Assembly: GCA_965229335.1 (NCBI GenBank) | Contig: OZ245874.1 | Coordinates: 7,068,001-7,132,000, forward strand | Length of the DNA: 64,000 nt | Direction of reading: 5' to 3' | DNA from: JAFKFH01 sp017307375 | Lineage (GTDB): Bacteria > Pseudomonadota > Alphaproteobacteria > Ferrovibrionales > Ferrovibrionaceae | Part shown: piece after piece, positions 29,554 to 37,412 of the stretch | Layout: each line of letters opens with the position of its first letter | Numbering within the stretch: position 1 is the first letter of the stretch | Program-made: the position numbers and the translations under genes | Notes under the pieces: generated by a model | What the model was told of the DNA's origin: nothing | The model's input: the letters and a program-made list of their open reading frames with translations, nothing else | Database searches by the model: none

Positions 29554-30588
29554 ATGATCCAAGAGCTGAGCGAGCGCAGCCGGGAGATCTTCCGGCTTAT
29601 CGTGGAATCCTACTGCGAGACCGGGACGCCGGTCGGCTCGCGCTTTCTGTCCAAGCGTCTCGACCACAAGCTGTCGCCGGCCTCGATCCGCAACGTCATG
29701 GCGGATCTCGAGGAGGCGGGCCTGATCTTTGCCCCGCATACCTCCGCCGGACGCCTGCCGACCGAGATCGGCCTGCGGCTGTTCGTCGACGGCCTGATGG
29801 AAGTCGGCAACCTGACCCAGAGCGAACGCGACGAGATCGAGGCACGCTGCGCGGCGCGCGGCCGCCCGCTCGACGACATGCTGGGCGAGGCGACGCAGAT
29901 GCTGTCCGGACTGTCGGGCTGCGCCGGCCTCGTCTACGCGCCGAAGGGCGATGCGCCGCTGCGCCAGATCGAATTCATCCAGCTTGGCCCCGGCCGCGGC
30001 CTCGTGGTGCTGGTCACCGAGACCGGCGCGGTCGAGAACCGGTTGATCGAACTGCCGTTGGGCGTCTCGCCCTCCGCCCTGGTCGAGGCGGCGAATTTCC
30101 TGACCGCGCGGCTGCGCGGCCACTCGATCGGCGATGCCCGCGGGCTTCTCGCCGCCGACCTCGCCCAGCGCCGGGCCGAGCTGGACGAGCTCTCCGCCAA
30201 GGTGGTCGAGGAAGGGCTGGCCGTATGGTCGGGCGATTCGGGCCATTCGTCGCTGATCGTGCGCGGCCAGTCGAAGCTGCTGAACGATATTGCCGCGGTC
30301 GAGGATCTCGAGCGCATCCGCCTGTTGTTCCAGGAGCTGGAGCAGCGCGAGGACATGCTGCGCCTGGCCGAGCTGGCCGAGGGCGCCGAGGGGGTGCGCA
30401 TCTTCATCGGTTCGGAGAACAAGCTGTTCGGCCTGACCGGCTGCTCGCTGGTCGTGGCGCCGTTCCGCAACAGCCAGCAGCGCATCGTCGGGGCGATCGG
30501 CGTCATCGGCCCGACCCGGCTGAACTATGCCCGCGTCATTCCCATGGTCGACTTCACCGCCCAGGTGGTCGGCCGGCTGACCGGCTGA
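29554..30588 (+). CDS. hrcA: Heat-inducible transcription repressor HrcA
   Basis: The 344-residue repressor binds CIRCE operators of groESL and related chaperone genes and is kept active by GroEL. An N-terminal winged helix is seen in LIVESYCETGTPVGSRFLSKRL and SPASIRNVMADLEEAGLI; the motif PHTSAGRLPTEIGLRLFVD follows, which is strongly conserved, and the GAF-like dimerisation domain ends in GAIGVIGPTRLNYARVIPMV. Length is normal. It starts a gene cluster with a pentapeptide protein (6-nt gap) and grpE, a heat-shock grouping. Confidence 0.95.
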   Translation: MIQELSERSREIFRLIVESYCETGTPVGSRFLSKRLDHKLSPASIRNVMADLEEAGLIFAPHTSAGRLPTEIGLRLFVDGLMEVGNLTQSERDEIEARCAARGRPLDDMLGEATQMLSGLSGCAGLVYAPKGDAPLRQIEFIQLGPGRGLVVLVTETGAVENRLIELPLGVSPSALVEAANFLTARLRGHSIGDARGLLAADLAQRRAELDELSAKVVEEGLAVWSGDSGHSSLIVRGQSKLLNDIAAVEDLERIRLLFQELEQREDMLRLAELAEGAEGVRIFIGSENKLFGLTGCSLVVAPFRNSQQRIVGAIGVIGPTRLNYARVIPMVDFTAQVVGRLTG

Positions 30589-30594
30589 TCCGAG

Positions 30595-31947
30595 ATGGCC
30601 GAGGGGCGGACGCCGGAAGAGCCAAAATTCGAGCTGAAGAAGATCAGTCAGCAGGAATTGACCCCGATCCTGAAGAGCCACCAGGATTTCGTGCGCGGCA
30701 AGATGGGGGGCCGCCGCGCCCAGTTGGCGCTGCATGACCTGACCCACCTGTCGTTGCGCGACTACGACCTGTCGAACGCCGATTTTTCCGGCGCCGACAT
30801 GCGCAATGCCGATCTGCGCCGCACCAAGCTCTATGCCGCCACGATGTTCGCGACCGACCTGCGCGAAGCGCGCATGCAAGGCTGCGACCTGACCCGTGCC
30901 GACCTCCGCGGCGCCTGTTTCCGCGGCGCCGACATGTCGGACGCGACGCTGGCCGAAGCCGACCTGCGCGACGGCACGCTGATGCGCCGCGACACCAAGG
31001 GCAACCTGGTCTCGGTCCGCTTCGAGACCTCGGCGGCCAACATGGCCCAGGCCCGGCTGAAGCGGGCCAACCTGGCCGGTGCCAAGATGAACGGGTCGTT
31101 CGCGGTCCAGACCGACCTGACCGACTGCAACCTGACCAATGTCAAGATGATCCGTACCGACCTGTCCTATGCGGATCTGTCGGGCTCGAACCTGCGCGGT
31201 GCCGACCTGACCGAGGCGGTGCTGGTCGGCACGATCCTGCACGGCGCCATCCTGTCGGGTACCATCCTGACCTCGGCCAACCTGGAGAATGCCGATCTCT
31301 GCGGCGCGATGCTCGAGGCCGTCGACCTTTCGCGCGTCGATCTCTCGCGCGCCCTGCTGCCGCGCAGCCTCGACCAGCTCGGCGCGACCATCGCCGAGGT
31401 CGTGCAAAATCATGCCGAGTGGATCTTCTCCGGCGGCCAGAAGGGCAAGCGCGCCGAGTTGTCGCGCTACGACATGCAGAAGCAGAACCTGTCGTCGCTG
31501 ATGCTGTCGGCGGCCGATCTCAGCCACAGCCTGCTCGCCGGGGCCGACATGATGGCGATCAACCTGATGATGGCCAACCTGTCGGGCTGCGACCTGCGCG
31601 ACGTCGCCCTGAACCAGGGCGATCTGCGCGGCGCCAACCTCAATCGCGCCAACCTGACCGGGGCAAGCCTGGTCGGCATTCGCGCGACGCCGGTGCCGAT
31701 CACCGGCACGCTGAATGCGTCCTGGCCGGCCCATTTCGAGGATGCGCGCATGGCCGGCGTCGACCTTTCCGGCGCGGTGCTGCGCAAGGCGCGCATGCCC
31801 CGGGTCGATTTCACCCGCGCCCGGTTGCGCGACGTCGACTTTACCGGGGCGGATCTGCAGGACTGCGTCTTCGATGGCGCCGACCTGCGCGGCGCGACCC
31901 TGGAAGGCGCCGACCTGCGCGGGGCGCGCGGGCTGAAACTCGACTAA
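30595..31947 (+). CDS. Pentapeptide-repeat protein with two beta-helix blocks
   Basis: The 450-residue protein has a short charged N-terminus then two runs of A(D/N)LxX pentapeptides: roughly residues 55-240 (NADFSGADMRNADLRRTKL and on) and residues 290-448 (GADLRGATLEGADLRGARG at the end). Between them lies a non-repeat helix linker (SLDQLGATIAEVVQNHAEW, then a Lys/Arg-rich stretch). Each run should form a right-handed quadrilateral beta-helix. No signal peptide or enzyme motif is visible; function is unknown. It sits 6 nt after hrcA, so it is probably co-expressed with heat-shock regulators. Confidence 0.88.
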   Translation: MAEGRTPEEPKFELKKISQQELTPILKSHQDFVRGKMGGRRAQLALHDLTHLSLRDYDLSNADFSGADMRNADLRRTKLYAATMFATDLREARMQGCDLTRADLRGACFRGADMSDATLAEADLRDGTLMRRDTKGNLVSVRFETSAANMAQARLKRANLAGAKMNGSFAVQTDLTDCNLTNVKMIRTDLSYADLSGSNLRGADLTEAVLVGTILHGAILSGTILTSANLENADLCGAMLEAVDLSRVDLSRALLPRSLDQLGATIAEVVQNHAEWIFSGGQKGKRAELSRYDMQKQNLSSLMLSAADLSHSLLAGADMMAINLMMANLSGCDLRDVALNQGDLRGANLNRANLTGASLVGIRATPVPITGTLNASWPAHFEDARMAGVDLSGAVLRKARMPRVDFTRARLRDVDFTGADLQDCVFDGADLRGATLEGADLRGARGLKLD

Positions 31948-32113
31948 GCGGCGGCGATGGCGGGGGCTGGCGCGGCGCGGTGGCGCGGATGCCCGGCAGG
32001 GCGTCCGATCACCGGTGCCGGAACCTCGCGCCGGGTTGAACCGCCTGAAATCGCGGCAGAAAACCTCTTCCGCCCCCTTTTTTCCGGGCGGGAGAGTCGC
32101 TAAATATGCGGCC

Positions 32114-32740
32114 ATGACCGACAGCACCAATGCCCATGACGCGGCCGCGCCGCAACCCGAACAGAATCCCGCGTCCGCCGCGCCGGCCAACGATGCCGCC
32201 GGGACGCCCGACCCGATCGCCGCCGCCCAGGCCCTTGCCGAGCGCCTTGCCGCCGCCGAGGCCGAGATCGCCGAGCTGAAGGACCGCGCGCTGCGCGCCG
32301 CGGCCGAGGTCGAGAACACCCGCCGCCGGCTGGAGCGCGACAAGGACGAAGCCGTCAAGAATGCCGCCGGCCGATTCGCCCGCGACATCATTCCGGTGGC
32401 CGAGAACCTGACGCGCGCCCTGACCTCGGTGCCGGCCGATGCCGAGTTGCCGGAGCCGGTGAAGAACCTGCTGACCGGCGTCGAAATGACCGAGCGCGAG
32501 CTGCTGAACGTGTTCGAGCGTCACGGCATCAAGCGGATCGACCCGCGCGGCACCCGCTTCGACCCGAACCTGCACAATGCGATGTTCGAGGTCGAGGATC
32601 CGTCGCAGCCGGCCGGTACCGTCGTTCACATGGTCTCGTTCGGCTACACCATTGCCGGCCGCCTGCTGAAGGCCGCCGAGGTCGGTGTCTCCAAGGGCGG
32701 CCCGCGTCCCGAGGCCGTGGGCGTCGATACCCAGGCCTGA
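32114..32740 (+). CDS. grpE: GrpE, nucleotide exchange factor for DnaK
   Basis: The 208-residue protein promotes ADP release from DnaK. An acidic, Ala-rich N-terminus is followed by a long coiled coil (~40-95, RAAAEVENTRRRLERDKDEA), a helical region and the C-terminal beta-domain FDPNLHNAMFEVEDPSQPAG and YTIAGRLLKAAEVGVSKG, which contacts the DnaK nucleotide domain. The ATG at 32114 is chosen because the homologous start follows; the frame is open further upstream to 32015. It is separated from the pentapeptide gene by 166 bp containing an AT-rich stretch, perhaps its own heat-shock promoter, but no clear sigma32 site is seen. Confidence 0.95.
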   Translation: MTDSTNAHDAAAPQPEQNPASAAPANDAAGTPDPIAAAQALAERLAAAEAEIAELKDRALRAAAEVENTRRRLERDKDEAVKNAAGRFARDIIPVAENLTRALTSVPADAELPEPVKNLLTGVEMTERELLNVFERHGIKRIDPRGTRFDPNLHNAMFEVEDPSQPAGTVVHMVSFGYTIAGRLLKAAEVGVSKGGPRPEAVGVDTQA

Positions 32741-32797
32741 CCGCTTACGGCGCATTAAGGCGGCGGCCGTCGTTGTCATGATGCGCCGCCCTCCTTT

Positions 32798-33565
32798 ATG
32801 GTGCCGGGCATGAGCGCTGCCACCGAAACCAGTCACCGCGGCCTGATCCTCGTCGCCGAAGACGACCCGACCAGCCGCAAGATGGTCAGCCGCCTGTTGC
32901 AGTCGGCCGGTTTCGCCGTCGTGCCGGCCGAGGACGGCGGCGCGGCGGTTGCCCGCTTTGCCGACCAGTCGGTCGATCTGGTGCTGATGGACCGCTACAT
33001 GCCCGAGGTGGACGGTCTGGCCGCCACCCGCACGATCCGGGCCAGCCGGCGCGGAGAGACCGTCCCGATCATCGGGCTGACCGGCGATACCGAGCCCGAG
33101 GACATCACGGCCTGCGAGGAAGCGGGCATGGACCTCGTCCTGGGCAAACCCGTCGACCTCGACGAACTCCTGGCCGTGATCGAGACGGCGCTGGCCGGCA
33201 CGCCCGAGGTCACCACACCGCGCGCGCGCATTGCCGGCGATGAGACCGAGCCCGATTTCGACCCGGCCGTGATGGCAGCGCTGATGGCGAGATTCGGCCG
33301 CAACGGTCTTGCCGAGCTGATCGGCGCCGCCCACGAGAGCATGGCGATCGCGGCCGCCGCAATCGCCTCGGGCGACGCGGCGCGTCTTGCCCGCGCCGGC
33401 CATTCGCTGAAAAGCGCCGCCTCGCAGCTCGGTCTCAATGCCCTGTCGCGTGCCTGTCGCGCGGTCGAGGCGGCGAAGGGCGATCCGGCACTCGGCTCAG
33501 ACCTGCAGGCCGCCCTGGCTGAAGCGCGCGCGACGATCGCGCTGAACCGGCCGGATCTCGCATGA
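32798..33565 (+). CDS. Receiver-HPt two-domain response regulator
   Basis: The 255-residue protein joins an N-terminal receiver domain to a C-terminal histidine phosphotransfer domain. In the receiver, acidic residues EDD (21-23), phosphoacceptor Asp65 (VLMDRYMPEVDG), Thr95 and Lys117 (LGKP) are all present. The HPt domain has His202 in RAGHSLKSAASQLG. It can therefore act as a phosphorelay intermediate fed by a hybrid kinase. The next receiver gene begins at its stop. An internal ATG at 32810 is an alternative start. Confidence 0.85.
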   Translation: MVPGMSAATETSHRGLILVAEDDPTSRKMVSRLLQSAGFAVVPAEDGGAAVARFADQSVDLVLMDRYMPEVDGLAATRTIRASRRGETVPIIGLTGDTEPEDITACEEAGMDLVLGKPVDLDELLAVIETALAGTPEVTTPRARIAGDETEPDFDPAVMAALMARFGRNGLAELIGAAHESMAIAAAAIASGDAARLARAGHSLKSAASQLGLNALSRACRAVEAAKGDPALGSDLQAALAEARATIALNRPDLA

Positions 33566-33611
33566 TCGGCCTGTCCACATGATCGGCCTGTCCACATGAT
33601 TGGCATGTCGT
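33561..33611. repeat. 17-bp tandem duplication at a gene junction
   Basis: CATGATCGGCCTGTCCA occurs at 33561-33577 and 33578-33594, and a diverged third copy (CATGATTGGCATGTCG) begins at 33595. The first copy contains the stop of the upstream gene as ATGA; each copy carries an ATG, and only the third is in frame with the downstream receiver protein. The first two initiate only MIGLST followed by TGA. Confidence 0.9.
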
Positions 33612-34042
33612 CCTCGCGCAGCCGGCCGGCCCATACCCTGATCAATTTCGCCGAGATCAGGGTACTGATGGCCGAGGACGAGCCGTTCTCGCGCAAGCTG
33701 CAGCTGCAGGCACTGGGCGAACTGGGGATGAACCAGTTCATCATCGCCCAGAACGGCCGCGAGGCGATCGAACACCTGCAGAGCCCGCTGGTCTTCGACC
33801 TGATCGTCTCGGACTGGAACATGCCCGAGGCGACCGGCATGGAAGTGCTGCGCGCGGCCCGGCGGCTGCGGCCGCGGGCCACCTTCGTGATGCTGACCGC
33901 CCGTACCGACGCCGAGGCCGTACATGCCGCGCTGGCGGCACGCGTCGACGGCTATGTCGCCAAGCCGTTCTCGGTGCCGCAGCTGCGCCTGCGGCTGATC
34001 ACCGCCATCCGCAACGCGGAGAAACGCAATGGCCATGGCTGA
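33596..34042 (+). CDS. Single-domain response regulator (CheY-like)
   Basis: The 148-residue protein is one receiver domain: acidic EDE (27-29), phosphoacceptor Asp73 (LIVSDWNMPEATG), Thr101 and Lys123 (YVAKPF). The sequence most resembles CheY-like single-domain regulators with WNMP, but no chemotaxis genes are nearby. It lacks an output domain, so it must act through a partner, plausibly the adjacent receiver-HPt protein. Its end overlaps the ubiE start by 14 nt. The start at 33596 is the third copy of a repeated ATG region. Confidence 0.85.
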   Translation: MIGMSSSRSRPAHTLINFAEIRVLMAEDEPFSRKLQLQALGELGMNQFIIAQNGREAIEHLQSPLVFDLIVSDWNMPEATGMEVLRAARRLRPRATFVMLTARTDAEAVHAALAARVDGYVAKPFSVPQLRLRLITAIRNAEKRNGHG

Positions 34043-34790
34043 CCGCCAACAGGATTCCACCGCCTCGTTCGGCATGCGTGACGTGCCCCGCGACGAGAAA
34101 GCCCGGCTGGTCCGCGGCGTGTTCGACAGCGTGGCCAAGCGCTACGACATCATGAATGACCTGATGTCGGGCGGCGTGCATCGCCTGTGGAAGGACGATT
34201 TCGTCGCCTCGCTGCGGCCCCGGCCGGACTGGCGCGTGCTGGACGTGGCCGGCGGCACGGGCGACATCGCGTTCCGCATGCTCGATGCCGCCCCGGGCAT
34301 CGGCGTCACCGTCCTCGACATCAACGAGAACATGCTGTCGGTCGGCCGCGACCGCGCCGTGGACCAGGGCCGCTTCGACGGATTGCAGTGGGTCGTCGGC
34401 GATGCCGAGAAGCTGCCGATCGCATCGTCGAGCCTCGATGCCTATACGATCGCCTTCGGCATCCGCAACGTCACCGACATTCCGGCCGCGCTGGCCGAGG
34501 CGCGCCGGGTGCTGCGGCCGGGTGGCCGCTTCATGTGTCTCGAATTCTCGACCGTCGAATTGCCGATCCTCGACCGGCTCTACGATCGCTGGTCGTTCAC
34601 CGCGCTGCCATGGCTCGGCGCCAAGGTCGCCGGGGACGCCGAGGCCTACCAGTATCTCGCCGAAAGCATCCGCCGTTTCCCCGACCAGCGCCGTTTCGCG
34701 GCGATGATCGAGGCCGCCGGCCTGTCCCGGGTCACGTGGCGCAACCTCACCGGGGGCATCGCCGCCGTTCACGGCGCCTGGCGCATCTGA
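34029..34790 (+). CDS. ubiE: Ubiquinone/menaquinone C-methyltransferase
   Basis: The 253-residue SAM-dependent enzyme methylates carbon 2 of the quinone ring precursor. The opening FDSVAKRYDIMNDLMSGGVH is diagnostic; the SAM-binding motif is VLDVAGGTGDIAFRML, followed by AFGIRNVTDIPAALAEARRV and the C-terminal LTGGIAAVHGAWRI, all typical UbiE signatures. ATG codons at 34029 and 34035 are both possible. It overlaps the receiver gene and precedes ubiB by 24 bp, the usual ubiE-ubiB pairing. Confidence 0.97.
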   Translation: MAMADRQQDSTASFGMRDVPRDEKARLVRGVFDSVAKRYDIMNDLMSGGVHRLWKDDFVASLRPRPDWRVLDVAGGTGDIAFRMLDAAPGIGVTVLDINENMLSVGRDRAVDQGRFDGLQWVVGDAEKLPIASSSLDAYTIAFGIRNVTDIPAALAEARRVLRPGGRFMCLEFSTVELPILDRLYDRWSFTALPWLGAKVAGDAEAYQYLAESIRRFPDQRRFAAMIEAAGLSRVTWRNLTGGIAAVHGAWRI

Positions 34791-34814
34791 GTTCATCGAG
34801 TTGAAGGCGCAGTC

Positions 34815-36386
34815 ATGATTCCGGCCATCCGCCATCTGCGCCGACTGAACGAGATCGCGGCTACCCTCGCCCGGCACGATGCGTTGTTCCTGCTGGACGA
34901 ACTGCCGCTGCCGCCGGCGGTGCTGATGGCGTGGCGGGCCTATGCCGCCCTGCCGCGCCGCCCGGAAAGCGTCGGCCATCCGCCGGGGGTGCGCCTGGCC
35001 AATGCCTGCATGGCGCTCGGCCCGACCTTCATCAAGCTCGGCCAGCTGCTGTCGGTGCGACCCGATGTTGTCGGCACCGAGGTTGCCGCGGCGCTCGGCC
35101 GGCTGCGCGACCGGCTGCCGCCGTTCCCGTTTGCGGACGCGCAGCTGCTGATCGAAGCGGAGCTGGGCCAGCCGCTCGATGCGCTGTTCCTGTCGGTCGA
35201 CCGCCAGCCGGTCGCCGCCGCATCGATCGCCCAGGTGCATTTCGCCGTCACCGCCGACGGGCGGCCGGTGGCGATCAAGCTGCTGCGGCCGGGCGTGGAG
35301 GCGACGTTCCGGCGCGACCTCGACCTCTTCGAGTGGCTGGCAGGCCTGGCCGAACGGCTGGCGCCGCGGCTGCGCCGGCTGCGGCCGCTGTCGGTCGTCG
35401 CCACCTTGCGCGAATCCGTCATGCTGGAGCTGGACCTGCGGCTCGAAGCCGCGGCTGCGGCGGAACTGGCGGAGAATTTCGCCGCCGATGACGATTTCCG
35501 CGTGCCGCTGGTCGACTGGCAGCGCACCGCCAAGCGTGTGATGACGATGGAGCGCATCGACGGCCTGCCCGTCGACGACATCGTCGGGCTGGCCGCGGCC
35601 GGGCACGACCTGCAGGAATTGTCGGCCAAGGTAATCCGCGCGTTCCTGAAGCAGGCGATGCAGGATGGCTTCTTCCATGCCGACCTGCATCACGGCAACC
35701 TGTTCGTCGACCGGAACGGCCGACTCGTCGCCGTCGATTTCGGTATCATGGGCCGGCTGGACCGGGCGACGCGGCGCTTCATGGCCGAAATGCTGCACGG
35801 CTTTCTCACCGGTGACTACGTCAAGGTGGCCGAGGTCCATTTCGCCGCCGGCTATGTGCCGCCCGACCGGTCGGTCCCGCTGTTCGCGCAGGCGGCACGG
35901 GCCATCGGCGAACCGATTCTCGGCCGTCCGGTCACGGAAATCTCCGTCGGCCGGCTGCTCGGCCAGCTGTTCGAGGTGACCGAACTGTTCGGAATGCGGA
36001 CCCAGCCGCATCTGCTGCTGTTGCAGAAGACGATGGTGACGGTCGAGGGTGTGGCCCGCAGCCTCGATCCCCAGGTCAATTTCTGGGAAGTGTCGCGCCC
36101 GGTGGTCGAATCCTGGATGGGCGACCTGGTCGGGCCCGGCGCCGTCAAGGAGTGGGTCGGTTACGGCCGGCGCCTGGTTCGCCGCCTGCCGATGCTGGTC
36201 GAGCGTCTCGACCAGATCGACCGGCTGATCGGCGAAAATGGCGGGGTCAGGCTGGACGACGATTCGACCCGGCGGCTGGCCCAGGCCATCGCCGACGCCA
36301 ACCGGGGTCAGCGCTGGATGGGCTGGGCAATCGTCGTCCTGCTGATGACCGTCCTGGTGATGACGGTCTACGCATACTGGAGCTGA
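34815..36386 (+). CDS. ubiB: UbiB, ubiquinone biosynthesis atypical kinase/ATPase
   Basis: The 523-residue ABC1/ADCK-family protein is required for ubiquinone synthesis. The family KxGQ motif is FIKLGQLLSVRPD; the Ala-rich loop region reads PVAAASIAQVHFAV with the ATP-contact Lys in PVAIKLLRPGV. The catalytic and metal sites are HADLHHGNLFV and VAVDFGIMGRL. One or two C-terminal membrane helices (MGWAIVVLLMTVLVMTVYAY) anchor it. Start and length are normal. Confidence 0.95.
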   Translation: MIPAIRHLRRLNEIAATLARHDALFLLDELPLPPAVLMAWRAYAALPRRPESVGHPPGVRLANACMALGPTFIKLGQLLSVRPDVVGTEVAAALGRLRDRLPPFPFADAQLLIEAELGQPLDALFLSVDRQPVAAASIAQVHFAVTADGRPVAIKLLRPGVEATFRRDLDLFEWLAGLAERLAPRLRRLRPLSVVATLRESVMLELDLRLEAAAAAELAENFAADDDFRVPLVDWQRTAKRVMTMERIDGLPVDDIVGLAAAGHDLQELSAKVIRAFLKQAMQDGFFHADLHHGNLFVDRNGRLVAVDFGIMGRLDRATRRFMAEMLHGFLTGDYVKVAEVHFAAGYVPPDRSVPLFAQAARAIGEPILGRPVTEISVGRLLGQLFEVTELFGMRTQPHLLLLQKTMVTVEGVARSLDPQVNFWEVSRPVVESWMGDLVGPGAVKEWVGYGRRLVRRLPMLVERLDQIDRLIGENGGVRLDDDSTRRLAQAIADANRGQRWMGWAIVVLLMTVLVMTVYAYWS

Positions 36387-36403
36387 GGCGGCCGCCGGGG
36401 CGA

Positions 36404-37075
36404 TCAGGCCTCGACGAGGACGTAGCCGACGCCGCGAACGGTCTGCAACTGGGCCGTCGACCCGGAATTCGCCAGGCGTCGGCGCAGGCGATGCACCAGC
36501 ACTTCGAGGCTGTTCGACCCGTGCCGGGCATTGTCGCCGTAGATGGCCTGGTCCAGCTCGAACTTGCCGATCGGCTCGCCGGCGCGACGCAGCAGCAGTT
36601 CCAGCAATTCGCATTCGCGGCGCGACAGGACCAGCGGCTGGCCGCCGATCCGCAGCGCGCGCAGGCGCGGTTCGAAGACCAGATTGCCGCAGCGCAGGGA
36701 CTCGCCGCGCACCGCCTGCGCCCGGCGGGTGACCGCGCGGATGCGGGCGGCCAGTTCGTCGACGTCGATCGGCTTGACCAGATAGTCGTCGGCACCGAGA
36801 TCGAGGCCGCGGACCTTGTCGGGGACCGACAGCCGGCCCGACACGATCAGGATCGGCGTCAGCCCGTCGGCCACACGCACGTTGCGAATGAGATCATCGC
36901 CGTCGCCGTCCGGAAGCGTGGGTTCCACCACGACGGCATCATAGCGGTTGTGGGCCAGCGCCTCTTCGGCGTCGGCGCGGGTGCCGCGACCTTCGGCGGC
37001 GAACCCCAGCTTGTTCAGGCCGCTCAGCATGCTTTCGAGCAGCGGGGCCTTGTCTTCGATCACCAGTACTCGCAT
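36404..37075 (-). CDS. OmpR/PhoB-type response regulator with Glu at the phosphoacceptor site
   Basis: The 223-residue protein has a receiver domain (1-~115) and a winged-helix trans_reg_C DNA-binding domain (~130-222; GQPLVLSRRECELLELLLRR and LQTVRGVGYVLVEA). Acidic E7-D8, Ser79 and Lys101 of the receiver are in place, but the phosphoacceptor Asp is Glu51 in YDAVVVEPTLPDGDG. Glu can mimic a phosphorylated Asp, so the regulator may be constitutively active or controlled without phosphorylation. No kinase gene is adjacent. ATG 37075 lies 8 nt after AAGGGG and is preferred to GTG 37084. It is convergent with ubiB. Confidence 0.86.
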   Translation of the reverse strand: MRVLVIEDKAPLLESMLSGLNKLGFAAEGRGTRADAEEALAHNRYDAVVVEPTLPDGDGDDLIRNVRVADGLTPILIVSGRLSVPDKVRGLDLGADDYLVKPIDVDELAARIRAVTRRAQAVRGESLRCGNLVFEPRLRALRIGGQPLVLSRRECELLELLLRRAGEPIGKFELDQAIYGDNARHGSNSLEVLVHRLRRRLANSGSTAQLQTVRGVGYVLVEA

Positions 37076-37264
37076 CGCCGGCACCCCTTATGTGTCGTGG
37101 TGGCGTTCTTTTGCCGATCTTGAGCCGTGGCGCCCGCCGGCGCTTCAGGACAACTGACCAACGATGAGTGGACTGTAAGCCAACGATTTTCGCGGCTTCA
37201 AGCGAATAAAGTTGAATTTTATGTAATTGTTGTTTGTTTACAGGCAGTTACAAAAAGAGACAAT

Positions 37265-37283
37265 ACTTACGTCATATGTAAGT
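37265..37283. promoter_or_regulatory. Inverted repeat ACTTAC-N7-GTAAGT (candidate operator)
   Basis: Perfect 6-bp arms separated by 7 bp, in a ~300-bp AT-rich stretch between the OmpR-type regulator and coaBC. It could be a binding site for the adjacent regulator, whose gene is divergently transcribed. No gene is seen in 37076-37412. Confidence 0.4.
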
Positions 37284-37381
37284 AATTTATCGATCAAGGA
37301 TTGAAGCGGATAGCAATAACCACCCGCCAAGGCTGTATATCGTTAAAATTTGTATTGCTCTGCCGGGTGAAGTGTATTAAA

Positions 37382-37393
37382 TGTGAATTCACA
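37382..37393. promoter_or_regulatory. Palindrome TGTGAATTCACA upstream of coaBC
   Basis: A perfect 12-bp palindrome ends 20 bp before the coaBC GTG start. It contains TGTGA/TCACA half-sites like those bound by CRP-family proteins but lacks their usual 6-bp spacing. It may be an operator. Confidence 0.35.
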
Positions 37394-37412
37394 CTCCAGA
37401 TGGAGATTACCA

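Noticed and set aside
29545..32391. 948-codon antisense frame over hrcA, the pentapeptide gene and grpE
   Set aside because: It is a shadow of the pentapeptide repeats, whose periodicity gives the complementary strand its repeated motifs.
33561..33611. Tandem repeats considered as a CRISPR array
   Set aside because: There are no spacers, only two exact copies, and no cas genes are nearby.
37290..37303. Possible FNR/Anr site (TTATCGATCAA)
   Set aside because: The half-site spacing is wrong for TTGAT-N4-ATCAA.
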